Shown here in pieces: positions 51,681 to 63,315 of a DNA stretch of 64,000 bases. The notes beneath the pieces were generated by a model. It saw only the letters and a list, made by a program, of their open reading frames with translations, had not been told where the DNA came from and ran no database searches. Every line of letters begins with the position of its first letter. Position 1 is the stretch's first letter. Both the position numbers and the translations under genes were made by a program. The stretch comes from Branchiostoma belcheri (taxonomy: Eukaryota > Chordata > Leptocardii > Amphioxiformes > Branchiostomatidae), in NCBI RefSeq assembly GCF_001625305.1, contig NW_017802591.1, positions 156,594 to 220,593 of the forward strand, given 5' to 3'.

Positions 51681-54600
51681 AAATATTAGCCAGCACCAGA
51701 AAAAGGGTCTGCCAATAGGAAACAATGATGGGAATGCCCCAGGAAGGTATGCTTCCCCGTATTTGAATTGTCTTGTCTGAATTCATCCGCCCGGAGCTGA
51801 CCAGAAAAAAAAAACACTCATATCTGTTACCATACGCCAACTAAATTAGTAAAACCCAAAAGTTTTCTCTAGACTGGGAAAATGAGAAATTTTCCTGGGT
51901 GCCTGTTTCTCAACCACACAGTTTCCTTTAATTAGCAATTACAAACGGCACTTATTTGCACCAGCGTCCGGTTTAACCACTCAAACTTAATCTATTTATT
52001 AACTTCATTTCTTCATCTATACGCAAGACTTCGCTAAAAAAAGGACATTTCTCACCAACTTGTTCATGCAGCCGTTTACATTTTGGGTTTGTACTAATAA
52101 ACCTCAAGACCTAAATTGACCGTCTCTCGACGTCTTTAGATCGTGTTTTGTAAACTGTCAAAAGGGAAGTTGAGGTACCGCGCGCGGAATCGACGCTGGT
52201 TTAGATCGACGTTCAAAACGTTTCATCTCCTTTTCCGACATTCTTAAAGATAAAATAGACAGTTTATGAGGGTAGTTCAAGGACTCTACAGATCTCTGTT
52301 GTATAAAGATATACAGCGGCGATCTTGCTAGGACCATTTGCGTATAATAATTCTGCCCCAACACGCATAGTGTGTATACATCACACATCGATAGCTCGAC
52401 ATCTAGTATCACTCATCACATCCATTCACATCTAAAGGATAAGGGATCTCTATTACATTTATTACTGGTGAATACGGTGACCACCGTTTAACACTTATAA
52501 GTGAAAACGGTAGTTTTATCGGCTGCGGGAAGTTGCATCTCGGAAATTTTCGGATGAGTTCGGTCTGTTTGTATGATAATTTGGAATGCTGTTTCAGCGT
52601 GCGGAATTCACAGCGTGTGGTGACTATGACGATTTGCAAGAATCTTTCAGTGGATCGAGACCACAGCATGCGTTGACTAAAAAGAGCATTTCTCCCCAAA
52701 ACAAACAAACGTTCATGCAGCAAATTACATTATTTTGGATTGGTACTAATAAACCTCTATATATTTACAGTCACCTTTTACAAAAGGCCGGATCTATCCG
52801 TGTCGAGTTCACAGAGTGTGGTGACTATAACGATTTGCAGGAATCTTTCACTGGATCGAGATCACAGTATACGATTACTAGTACTGTTAAGATTTTCAGG
52901 AATCTTTCAGTGGATCGAGTTCACAGCATCTGTTGACTAAAAAGAGCATTTCGGATTGGCAATGATAAACCTACAAGCCTAAAATCGTCCAAACGGATGA
53001 TATCCGAAGAGGCCTGAATAAGCGTGTGTGAGACTGAACACAAAATGAAGACTTGTGAACAGCAACTTGTGGCCCGTCTCCATCAATAATGTAATTTAGT
53101 ACAATTGGTACAATTTAGTAGGTCAGGTTTGTTAGAATATTGTTTTTGCAAACCAACGCGATTACATAAGAAAACTCAGTGGATACTTATTCCTTCTGCT
53201 ATACGCTACTTTGACGTATAAAATCCGATGAGTCGGCTAAAAAGAACATTTCTTACCAACACAAACACACGTTTATGCAGACATTTACATGTTGGATTGG
53301 CACGTATAAACCTCCAGACCAGAAATGACCGTCCGGACGGATGATGAGTCGGGAAAGAGCGAGTGTTAGATTAAACACAAAATAAAGAAATTAAAAAAAA
53401 ATGTGAAATGTAACTTGTAGTCCAAATACCCTTCAATTGTTTAATAAAAAAAACCTCTTAATCAAATAGAGTTAATGCATTCAGTCGTTTTCTGCTATTT
53501 GTTTTATACAGCCAAATGAATCAGATGCTAGCGGTTATTGTAGTTTTGTCACAATTAGGGTCTTGGATTTTACTCGACAAATTGTTTGCCTAGCTTCTTG
53601 GGTGAGCATTTTTATATAGCGAAGCGAGTGCCAATCTTTCTGAGACATTTCTTAAATCTACATTTATGGCCATTTCGTCAATGTTTTTATTATTGATGTA
53701 TTCACAGTCACCTTTGACAAAAGGCCGGATGTATTTGAAAACATAGACAGCACCAGCATGTAAATATAGTAAGTAGAAAGACCTTTATTGTATATTTTTT
53801 GCTCATTGCAGGTCACGGTAAATAGCGACAATAGACTAAAACATATCTGTATTAAAACTACATATGTACAGGTTCTGCTTCTTCTAGCCCCTTAAGACAG
53901 TTGTAAATGTAAGAACACGTGGATCTTATAGTACGACGATTATCGAGTTTTATGAGGAATGTGAATTTTTCTTTCTATCTAAAATCTTAGACTAGGGAAA
54001 TAACCTTGTATATTAGAAGAGAATCTTTCTCCCATTGTTATATAGAGTACAGTCCGCAATAAAATGACAGTAATGGCAAATTCTTGGTTGCAGGGGATTG
54101 TGATTGTGTCTACCCCTTTCAACAAGAAGTTTGTGCAACGCTCAATAAAAGTTATTGTAGAATATTACATAATCCAAAGACCACTAGTACTGTTCTTGCC
54201 TTATGTACAATGAAATTGCACTAACACTGGTGCTCCTCTCCTCATATATTTTTATAGGGCGGTCACACAAAACTAAAACTGCGATGAGGAAAGAGAGATC
54301 CAATATTAAATGGTTGCATTTGGGTGGGTTGTTTCCTTAAAACAAAGGAGATAGTGCGAGCCACTAATATGTTTTTATCTCACGACATGCTACTACGCAG
54401 AGTTGTTCGGACGTTGCCCTCGCGCCATGGATGAAACTGGCAAAGCTGGGCGTTACTGCTTGATGGTGAGAAAATCGCGTCATGTATTTAAAATACTGAC
54501 CACTAAGAGCAGCAGTACCTGACCTACTGGTGTATTTTGAATGGGAGGTGCCACGGAACAGACACAGGTTTCGAACGACGGTCCAAAAGTTCCATTTACT

Positions 54601-57600
54601 TTTTAGACATTCTTGAAGATACAAAATACGGTTTATGATGATAGTTCAAGGCCTATAGAGTTCTCGGTTGTATAAAGATACACAGTAGCGATCTTGCCAG
54701 GATCATATACAGGGTCATGATTCAATCCCAGCACGCAAAATATAATAGCGTGTATACATCGATAGCTTAGCATCTTTAAGCAATCTCATACCTTCACATG
54801 CACATCAAAATGATAACGACATCTTTGAAGGGACAGGGGATAATTACTAGTGCAATTACTAGTGGTGTATAGATATTGTGTATATATTTTAATTCTGTAA
54901 TCGTTTTCAAATGTGTTAATAGTGTGCTTGCCATGTTTCAGGTGTACAATGCTAATGAAGAGTGTAACATATCGTTTTAATGCATCATATACTTATGTCA
55001 TAAGGCCGTAATTCGGGTATTTGCCCGAGAGAGCCTTACTGAATAAAATTTTAATTTGGTGAATAACGGTGACCACCGTATAATTTGCGCGCGGGGTCAT
55101 GATTCTGTCCCAGCACGCATAGCACGTATTCATCGATAGCTTGACATCTATAACCCATCCCATCCATTTACATATAAATGGTAAGGATCTCTCTAAAGGG
55201 ACAGTGGATAATTTAGAGCATATAGCGGTGAATAATGTTGTCCAAGATTTAACACAAGGGAAAACGGTAGTTTTATCGGATTTAGGAAGTCGCATGTCGG
55301 CAATTTCCGGTTGACTTCGGTATCCTTTCGTATGATAATTAGGAATCCTGTTTTGGAGTGCCGAGTTTACAGCGTGTGATGACAGCGTGCGATGATTAGC
55401 AGAAATCGTCCTGTGAACCGACTTCACATGTCGTGCTTTATAGCTTACTACTAGGCTTTTCGGGAATCTTGTCAATGAACCGACCTCCATTGTCTGTTAG
55501 TGTAAGATGTACGAAAGTCACACAATGGTCCCGGTACACAGTATATATTAAGTGTAACATTATGATTTACTGTCTGAGTTAGTATATATTTTGGCTAGAA
55601 ATTAGCAGGCCAGGTTTTAGAGTACTAAGTATTTTTTTTTTTGGAAAAATAACACCTCTAGACCTAAAATGAACGACTGAAGTCACTGGGCGAATGGTAT
55701 CACCAATCAAAACTGCGCATGTGCTGTCACTGATACCATCTATATTACAAATCAATGGCGTAGTCTTTTTGTCTTTTTTTCACGGCAAAGTTGCCAAACG
55801 ATACCAAAATCAATAATTTCAAAGAAACGGCTACTTTTTCGGCACCTAAATAAACAAGAACCTATCAGTGATACAATCTATACATTATATATGCCCGTTT
55901 CGTCGCCGTCAGTAAAACACAAAAATCGATATAACCTGTTTTTGTTATTAATAGTTCCCAAGCCACACGTTGCTAACGGCCGGATCCATCCAAATTTGAA
56001 AACATGGACAGCACCAACATGTAAATATCGCGATCAATGCAGTACTATTGTTATTGTAAAATAAGCCGAACACCACTGTTCTTGCCTTCGTTGTTTTCCT
56101 TATATACAGTGAACTGTTTAGTTCCACAGTGCTTCTTTTCTGATATTTTATATTTTTCTGATATAGGAGGGTCACCCAAAAGTGAAATTGCAATGTTCAA
56201 AGATTGAACATAATGACTGGATGTGGGTGGGTTGTTTACTGACAACAGAACATGAGGTAAGAGCTCCTCCTGTGTCGTCCTCACATGACAGGCTACTGCG
56301 AAGACATCTCGGACACTGCCCGTTCACAGTGGACGAGCTGTTAACGCTTGACGTCACTGACTAATAAAGAGATGACAACGTCATGGATTGAAAAATACTG
56401 ACCATCGAGAGCGGTCGGTAGGTTTGAGACGACATAAACGTCCGTATCTTCACGCTGGCGTACTTCCACGTCGTCTCTCGACGACTTTAGATCGTGTCAG
56501 AAGAGAAGTTGAGTTCCGCGGAACAGACACAGGTTCAGAAAGACGGTCCAAAGGTTCCATCTACTTTTCCCACATTCTTAAAAATACAGCATGGGGTTTA
56601 TGAAGGTAGTGCAAAGCCTATAGATATCTCTGTTGTAGAAAGATGATAATAAATCATACACTGTTGATCTTGCCAGGATCATTTCGGGGTAATGATTCTG
56701 TCCCAGCACACATAGCGCGCATTTATCGATAGCTTGACAGCTATAACCCATCTCATCCATTCACATCTAAATGGTAAGAATATCTCCGAACAGACATGTG
56801 ATCAGTCTTAGCACATTTATTAGTAGTGAATAAGCATGACCGCCGTTAGACACTGTGAGAAGTGTTCTCGGTAATTTTCTGGGGACTTCGGTATCCATTC
56901 GTATGGTAATTAGGAATCCTGTTTCAGTTTAGGAATCTTTCAGTGGACCGAGTTCACATATTTTGCTCAGTTTAGGCTTTTCGGGAATCTTTCAATGGAC
57001 CGAATTTCCAGAGTGTGTTAAGTGTACGATTCACAAAGTCACCCAAGTGGCCCCGACGCACAATATATATATAGTTAGTGTAACATTATGAATTATTGTC
57101 TAATTGAGTACACAGTTGGTGATTTATATCGTAGGGTAGGATTTAGCGTTACAGAGTTTAGACTAAGAGTGTTCTTTTTTGTAAAGCAATAGGTACCGAG
57201 TCCTTTAAAAAATCGGTAGCCTACCTCGTACGAATTTTGGGTCGCTCGATGACAGGGTTCGAACAATAATCGATTCCTGGTCGGAGAGGTGCTACCGTAG
57301 CGCGCTCGCAAAGGGACCCGGGACTGTACAGTGTATATTCTGGGTGCCAAATTCACGGAGCCTCGAAAAAATTGTTCGGCTGCCTGAGGCAATTTTGCCA
57401 GCCATTTTAGATTAAGTGTTCTGGAAAGTAGTCGCCTTGAGGAAAATTGTAGGATTGTAGATTGTAGGGGTATTCCAGGGCCCCACTGTAAAGCAGTGCT
57501 TAGCCACACACACACACACACAAAATATTAGCAAGCATCTGACAAAGGGTTAGTTGATAGGAAACAATGATGGGAATGCCCCAGAAAGGTATACTTCCCC

Positions 57601-58008
57601 GTATTTGAATCGTCTTGTCTGAATTCATCCGCCCGAAGCTGACCAAAAAAAACACACTCATATCTGTATCTATATGCCAACTAAACTAGTAAAATCCAGA
57701 AGTTTTCTCTAGACTGGGAAAAGGAGAATTGTACCTGGGTGCCTGTTTCTCAACCACACAATTTCCTTTTATTAGCAATTACAACTGCGCTTATTTGCAC
57801 CAGCGTCCGGTTTAACCACTCAAACTCCATCTATTTATTAACTTCATTTCTTCATCTATACGCAAGACTTCGCTAAGGTATGGGTCGGTTAAAAAAAGAA
57901 CATTTCTCACCAACTTGTTCATGCAGCCGGTTACATTTTGGTTTCGTACTTATAAACCTCAAGACCTAAATTGACCGTCTCTCGACGTCTTTAAATCGTG
58001 TTCTGTAA

Positions 58009-58678
58009 AAAGACCTTTCCTAAAATGTCTCTGGAAAAAAGTTCATATTAGTTTAATACTAGTAAGTTGATGTTTTTTTGTGTTGCCATGGCAACGGGTT
58101 TCTAGCAGGCAGTTTTTTTGAAAATAGAAGTAATTTTGGTTTAAACATAAAAATTTTTTGAGTTTCATATGAAATTACACTTCTTTTCCAACATTAATAA
58201 CGTCTTACATAATCAAATATAAGTTAAATCATTTAATATGCATAGAATATGCTAATTTGATGACGTCATTGGTCAAAATCCAATATGGCGGACCATATTA
58301 TTAGCTCTGACGTCATATGACGTCATAATTACACCAAAGTTATTAAAATTTAATCTATTACTACACCATTCTCTGAAAACTTGGTAGACATACGATGAGT
58401 GCATAAAAACATATAAAAACGGAAATAAGGTAATGTATAAGAACGCCAGTGTATCCATTATGATCGAAAGCCGGCTGGGGTCCGCGCGGACCCCATAAGA
58501 AAATCAGATATAATTTTTTTTTTAAATGGTAGAAACGGAGTTTTCTGCACTGTATTGAAAGACAACTTTGTGGGTGACAATTACCTATAATTTCAGAAAA
58601 AAATCTTTAGAAACAAAAAAGATATTACAGAATATATAGTGCTGGGGTCCTCGCAGACCCAAGGTGTACTGTTTAGGG
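58009..58678. mobile_element. piggyBac-type non-autonomous element, copy 5 (left end lost)
   Basis: The right end TACTGTTTAGGG and TTAA (58679-58682) are intact, and the internal order matches copy 2 from its AGACCTTTCCTAAAATGTC block onward. About 300 bp of the left end, including the left terminal repeat, are missing at the junction with family Y, so it can no longer move. The internal GC palindrome survives at about 58478-58495; the right one is damaged (GGGGTCCTCGCAGACCC). Confidence 0.88.
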
Positions 58679-58799
58679 TTAAGAGAAGTTATGCGGCAAG
58701 AGATGAAGTCCATCCGTGATATTTCTGTCGACGCTGTTAAGTTGCATGCCAAACTTTGGGCCCTTAGACGTTAATCGTTGAGTTGAGGAGCCAGGTCGC

Positions 58800-59660
58800 A
58801 GTGCCACCCCCTAAGAAGGCTACATATGCCGAGGCCGCGTCGGATCGGCTAAAAATTTTAGATCCATCGAGAACTCTGAACGGACAGTTTTGGAATTGTG
58901 TATTGTGTCTGACATTATCTTGTTGCAGGAGAATTGGCTCCTACCAAATGACTTGTTCTATTTGTGCAGTATTAGTAATGATTTCATTGCTTATGGCAAG
59001 TCACCTGTTGATTTAGAAGCAGGTATGTTACAATGTCCTCCTTCTGGCGGAGTTGGCATTGGAGAAAAATCACTATCTCCTTTTATATCTCATTTTGAGA
59101 ATGATGATGATAGCATTATAGCGATCAAGGTGGACTCAGGTGAGAGCCAGTTACTGAGTGTGTGTGTCTATATGCCCTATGATCCCCTTGCAACTACTGA
59201 TGTGTTTCTTAAAAAGCTTGGTAAGATTGATGCTGTAATTAATGAATATGTATGCCTCTGTAATACTAGGAGACTTTGATGTGTCACCCACAAACAGATT
59301 TGGTATGTGTATGAATTTTGTCAGAAATCAGGGATGCGCATCTCTGGCATGGAATTTCTTCCTTGTGACATCTATACTTATCTTTAGTGATGTACAAGGG
59401 ACTACTTCCTGGCCTGGTCATTGTTAAGCCAGCGATACTGCCCATAAAAATATCACTAACATAGAGGTTTTACACGAGGATATCATTATATCTGACCACT
59501 TTCTGTTGTGTATTACATTTAATGCTACCTTTCCTACCCTTACAAATTTACCTAATGATACCAATAATCAGAAAGGTGTCGACTGGGCCAATGCTAACCA
59601 AGCCCAGCTAGATGCATGTGCTTCCATACTTAACATTCGTATCGTCCAGGTAACAAAACA
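58800..59660 (+). pseudogene. LINE endonuclease domain relic
   Basis: Plus-strand reading: LLQENWLLPNDLFYL, GGVGIGEKSLSPFISH, then SQLLSVCVYMPYD, a frameshift near 59265, LGDFDVSPTNRF, a second break, and IIISDHFLLCITF. These follow the AP-endonuclease order of CR1/L2-type LINEs (Q-E-W, GGV-I, VYMPY, GDFN, SDH). The GDFN asparagine has become D. After LDACASIL at about 59625 the copy is cut off; an opposite-strand LINE piece follows. Confidence 0.85.
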
Positions 59661-59689
59661 GAGTTAAGCTATTAAAATATTATAAATAA

Positions 59690-59965
59690 ATACAAGAGTA
59701 TAAATCAATTGTTAAATCGCTTAGTTTCAGAGAGATACAGCTGTGCAATCATGAATATTTGAGAGTTGACTTTAGATGAAAGTAAAGGTGATCCATTAGG
59801 TAGCAGATACCCAATAGCACTATCGGATAGGTTGTTGATATCTAAGAATGGGATATTTAATTGTATAAGTCTGTCGAGGAGGCGTACACGATGTTGGGTG
59901 TATATTGGGCAGTGAAGTAAAAAAAAAAAATAGGAATGCCTTCCCTTCGGAACCCGCAGCTGCAA
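59690..59965 (-). pseudogene. LINE C-terminal fragment
   Basis: The minus-strand frame reads FLLHCPIYTQHRVRLLDRL, then AIGYLLPNGSPLLSS and IFMIAQLYLSETKRF. The HFLLHCP-type motif followed by LL-GSP near the end is shared with the fragment at 1349-1771 and the LINE at 34985-36790. An A/T homopolymer (59917-59928) breaks the frame. Confidence 0.75.
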
Positions 59966-60087
59966 GAAGGTCTTGTGGGCAATGAATAAACAGACTATGA
60001 TTTAGGCCTTGTTCATATGAAGCCACCCGAGCCGCGATTCGGGAAACTCGCCTTCCTCCCTTCATCCCTTCCTGCTGTCATCCTGTT

Positions 60088-60415
60088 TTAGCGATTTAGG
60101 GCCTTACTTTCTTCTTTTGAAAGGTTATCGTGTGGTTTCCCCGGTCGGTTCAACAGAGAAGTGACCTCGGCTCGTAACGTATAGCCCTCCCTCTCAGAGA
60201 GTTGTCTGCACGCCACCTCGGTTTGGACTATCGCATCGGTCACCAGGGGGTGCGAGTCTGAGGTAGCAAAGTTCAAACCTTTTGCGACTACAGACAGTTC
60301 GGGATCTTGTAGTAACCTATCAGAGCAATTTTTGACCCATTTTGGTATACATTCCGATGCCAACGTTGTTTTTTCTGTACGAGTCTAGCGAATTTGTTCT
60401 GCTGTCGTCCTTTTC
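60088..60415 (-). pseudogene. Penelope-like element N-terminal fragment
   Basis: The minus-strand frames read QQNKFARLVQKKQ, then WVKNCSDRLLQDPELSVVAK and GLNFATSDSHPLVTDAI, ending SKEESKALNR. The N-SDR-L---E-SVL-KGLNFA signature is that of the Penelope-like protein N-terminus, the same region as at 39575 but from a different, better preserved copy. The reverse transcriptase proper is absent. Confidence 0.8.
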
Positions 60416-61190
60416 TATATCTAGTGTTGGAAGTTAAAGTTCAGTCTTTATTTCATAATGATTCCATAGACCTTAAACATTACTCCATACACGAAGGCAA
60501 TAAGACAAATGAAACAAGACTGGCAATGAAAACATACATTGCCATGGCCACGGAGGTTGTTGTAGGGTTGTTGGCACTGTCATGATTTTAGGGAAGGTAC
60601 GTTTTGGTCTGCCATGAGTTTGTTAAAAATAACATCCAAGAAACATCCAAATGTCAGTTACAGTTGGCATCATAAACCATCTACTGTATCTAAAGTTCCA
60701 ACAGACGCGTACATATCTGTATAAACGTCTCCTTCTCAGCATTGCCCCAACATGTTTAGATTCACAATGTGAGTTCGGAATGACATAAAAAGGAGAGAAA
60801 GATACTATTAGTACCTGATGTTCAATGCAGCAGAGTTGAAGACTGTCGGTGACTGATACTGGGGGAAAACGTTCTACACTAATTCAGAATTCAGAACATC
60901 ATGGGAGCCATACGAGCTAGATAATGCTGAATGGAAGTGGACAGGGATGTGAATCAGCATGTGTATGCTCAGTTGTGAATCTGTACAATTGCCACAATGT
61001 CCCAATGGTTTCCTGGAATTTCACTACGTAGGAATGTGGGCATAGATGTGTGTTAGCAAAATCCCAGAGATGTTAGACATTCCTGTGGACATCCAATTCC
61101 TATGGACAAAATGCCTGTACAATTCCTAGAATTCTTGCAAACTGCACACAATACTGTACCATTAGGCTCCCCCCTGAGGGGTCACCAAAA
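60416..61190. other. Nothing supported
   Basis: Both strands read. No domain, repeat family or RNA gene recognised. Confidence 0.35.
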
Positions 61191-61191
61191 A

Positions 61192-61242
61192 TGACAAAAA
61201 TTCATATATTTCATGGAGGTATGATATCTCCGGATTCTTGTT
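61192..61242. mobile_element. Family U right-end fragment
   Basis: ATTCATATATTTCATGGAGGTATGA, followed by TCTCCGGATTCTTGTTT, matches the right ends at 8725-8766 and 26885-26925. The rest of the element is absent. Confidence 0.7.
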
Positions 61243-61306
61243 TGGTTTAGTCTAGAATCACACTGGGAAGTTTCTGAAGCCATGGAAAGAACGAAGACAA
61301 ACTCAC

Positions 61307-61411
61307 GGTTGCTGTTTTTTTGGTGGATGCCATCTTAGGTGCTTTAGTTGGAAGAGGGTTCCACTTCATGGGGCAGGACTCCTCGGCACTCACGCTGCTT
61401 CCAGAGGCCAT
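61307..61411 (-). CDS. Candidate first coding exon of an unassigned gene
   Basis: ATG at 61411 in a fair context (GGAACATGG) opens 35 codons starting MASGSSVSAEESCPMKWNPL and ending ASTKKTAT, then the strong donor ACC|GTGAGT at 61306 (phase 0). The composition (Ser, Lys, Pro, GC-richer than the flanks) looks coding. The frame also extends upstream to 61492 without a stop. I recognise no domain and find no second exon in the 60.4-61.3 kb stretch to the left, where the gene would continue. It is bordered by a MITE end and family Y scraps, so a retrocopied or chimeric fragment is possible. Confidence 0.3.
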
Positions 61412-61574
61412 GTTCCGCTTTCCCACCCAACCAGAGAAGACAGAAAGACACCACAGGAAACTCGAGGCCAGATACGGTGGAGTATACGGCATAATATGCT
61501 GTTTTGATGTGGAAAATGTCCAGTGTAACGAGAGCCAACATGGATTTGTGAGATATTTCTAAATTGTACATGCC

Positions 61575-61700
61575 CGGCCATGATAGATTCACAGCCACTT
61601 GTGACGAAAGGCCGGATCTATTCAAGATTTGAAAACATTGACAGCACCAACATGTAAATATAACGCTTAATACATTGTAGAATATTGCATAAGGCCACAC
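61575..61700. repeat. Family Y unit fragment
   Basis: CACAGCCACTTGTGACGAAA, GGCCGGATCTATTCAAGATTTGAAAAC, CAGCACCAACATGTAAATATAACG and AGAATATTGCATAA match 45490-45600 and 53690-53770. It lies beyond the main array and continues, after a non-Y insert, at 62098-62183. Confidence 0.75.
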
Positions 61701-62097
61701 CGTCTTAATTTAATGGATGACATCCTACAAAGGCCCCCAAACTAGTGCGCGCGGGCGAATAAAAAATTCCGTCCAAAAATAAAAAAAAGCTACTTAACCA
61801 CAGGAATACAAAGCTGGTATTGTGAATTTGCGGCACTACATATCGACGTATACGACAAGCCGGCACATGTTGACTTTTTGTAGAATTTATGAATCGGCAC
61901 TGTACGTATGTACTGAGTTCTTGAGTCGTGGAGCTTCCGAAGGCTGTGTGCCATCCTCCAGAGTTACCAGAATTACAACCGGCTCTGTATTGTCGCTAAC
62001 TCTGATTGACTACCCGGCCTGGAACCAAGCTAGAGCCTCGGAGAAAATCAATGTGCGCGAGGATGTTATGAATGAAATTAAGTCGGGGTGGCCTAAA

Positions 62098-62183
62098 CCG
62101 AACACCGCTTTTCTTGCCTTCGTTGCTTGCTTTATATACGATGCTCCTTTCGTGATATTTCATTAGGACGGTCACACAAAACT
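62098..62183. repeat. Family Y unit fragment
   Basis: CTTGCCTTCGTTG, TTTCGTGATATTTCAT and GGTCACACAAAACTAAA match the unit stretch after ACATGTAAATAT elsewhere (for example 45606-45710). A LINE fragment is joined to its right end. Confidence 0.65.
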
Positions 62184-62626
62184 AAATGCCTATACAGCTG
62201 TCGTCTTCCTTGATGTTAGGCGTGCTTTGAAACAATGGGGTACTATGGCCTTCTTTACAAACTGAGTCTGGGAACCAATGGCGTGGGAGGGTAACTACTT
62301 CACTGGTTTGCGAGTTACCTGATCGACAGACAATAACGCGTCGTGATTAATGGTTTCGCCTCATCATGGGGATCTACTACAGCAAGAGTTCCGCAGGGTA
62401 GCGTCCTGGGACCCCTTCTATTTCTTGTGCATCTTAATGATTTGATGGACCTGCCGTGTAAATCTGGACTTAACTACTTTGTAGACGACACGTCTCTCTA
62501 TAATTAAGCAAGAACAGTGCAGGAGGTAGCTAACACCATGGCCACAAACACTGACTTGCAACTGGTGTCCACCTGATTCATGGATTGGGGACTACAACTT
62601 CACCCCGACATGTGCAAGGTAGTTTA
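62184..62626 (+). pseudogene. LINE reverse transcriptase fragment
   Basis: Reading with several breaks: [27 protein letters not shown] (motif B), [24 protein letters not shown] (motif C, with V replacing A before DD) and MDWGLQLHPDMCK. It is a decayed relative of the LINE at 34985-36790 ([40 protein letters not shown]). Stops and a deletion after motif A make it inactive. Confidence 0.88.
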
Positions 62627-63315
62627 GTAGTGTAGTAGTAGTAAACCTTTATTTAAACTCGAAAGCTTGTTCGGTGCATACATATGACCGCTTTTCAACA
62701 AGGTCGAGGGTGAGAGCGGGGTCACGGATTACAAATCAAACCAAAATATAATACAAAATCAAAACAAAATGCAAATCAAAATATAATACAAAAATAAACA
62801 GTAAATCATCAGTCCGTTATCAGTCCAAGGTCCTTATCATACTTCTAAATGTTCCCAATGACTGGGCTGCTCGTACATGTGGTGGCAAGGAGTTCCACTC
62901 AGTCGCCCCCGAGTACCTCAGTGACCGCATGTACACTTCCAGTTGGGGCCTCGGTATGATGAGGTTGTCCAATGTGCTCTGTCTGGTGGATCTGGAGGCT
63001 TCATCTCTATACCGGATGAACACTCCTCGCATATGTGGTGGTAAAGAATTGTCCAAGACCCTATACACTAGCATGGCTTTATGTTGGCGATGTAGAGTTC
63101 TCACGGACTTCCATCCCAGACGAGAGAGGACTTCCCGTGATGGTGTTCTGTACGGGGCTTTCATTCAAGATCAATTTCCTACTCGGTTCCTGCATTCTTT
63201 GCATCTTATCATATTGTACCGAAATGGCACCATCCCAGACAGTACAGGCATAAGTTAAATGCGGTAAAAAATATGGTGTTATATAAGGTGACAAGTGCAG
63301 ATTGTGTGACAAAAG
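62627..63315 (-). pseudogene. LINE ORF2 C-terminal relic with 3' UTR
   Basis: Minus strand: PHLTYACTVWDGAISVQYDK, a frame break, then PSREVLSRLGWKSVRTLHRQ, MLVYRVLDNSLPPHM and YSGATEWNSLPPHVRAAQSL before the stop at 62820. These are the post-reverse-transcriptase motifs of a CR1/L2-like element, different in sequence from the LINE piece on its left. The 3' UTR runs to about 62630, where a TAG-rich short repeat forms the tail. Confidence 0.85.

Larger units (their letters stand above)
49313..58008. repeat. Family Y tandem array, right part
   Basis: About four more units, some rearranged. The same landmarks recur: CACGGAGCC (49353, 51506, 57354), AATGCCCCAG (49521, 51734, 57574), ACATGTAAATAT (50205, 53757, 56018), GTTTACTGACAACAG (50410, 56234), TCCCAGCAC.CATAG (50870, 54728, 55108, 56700). 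Unit spacing is about 2.15 kb where clean. 50165-52160 and 55975-58008 are nearly identical, so a 5.8-kb segment duplicated recently. Unit 52160-55650 is scrambled and expanded. The array stops at 58008 where a truncated piggyBac-type element begins. Frames of 60-165 codons in it are inconsistent between units. Confidence 0.85.

Noticed and set aside
52158..55490. Minus-strand frames of 84-165 codons in the Y array
   Set aside because: Not conserved between units, no recognisable domain, and interrupted in the duplicate unit.
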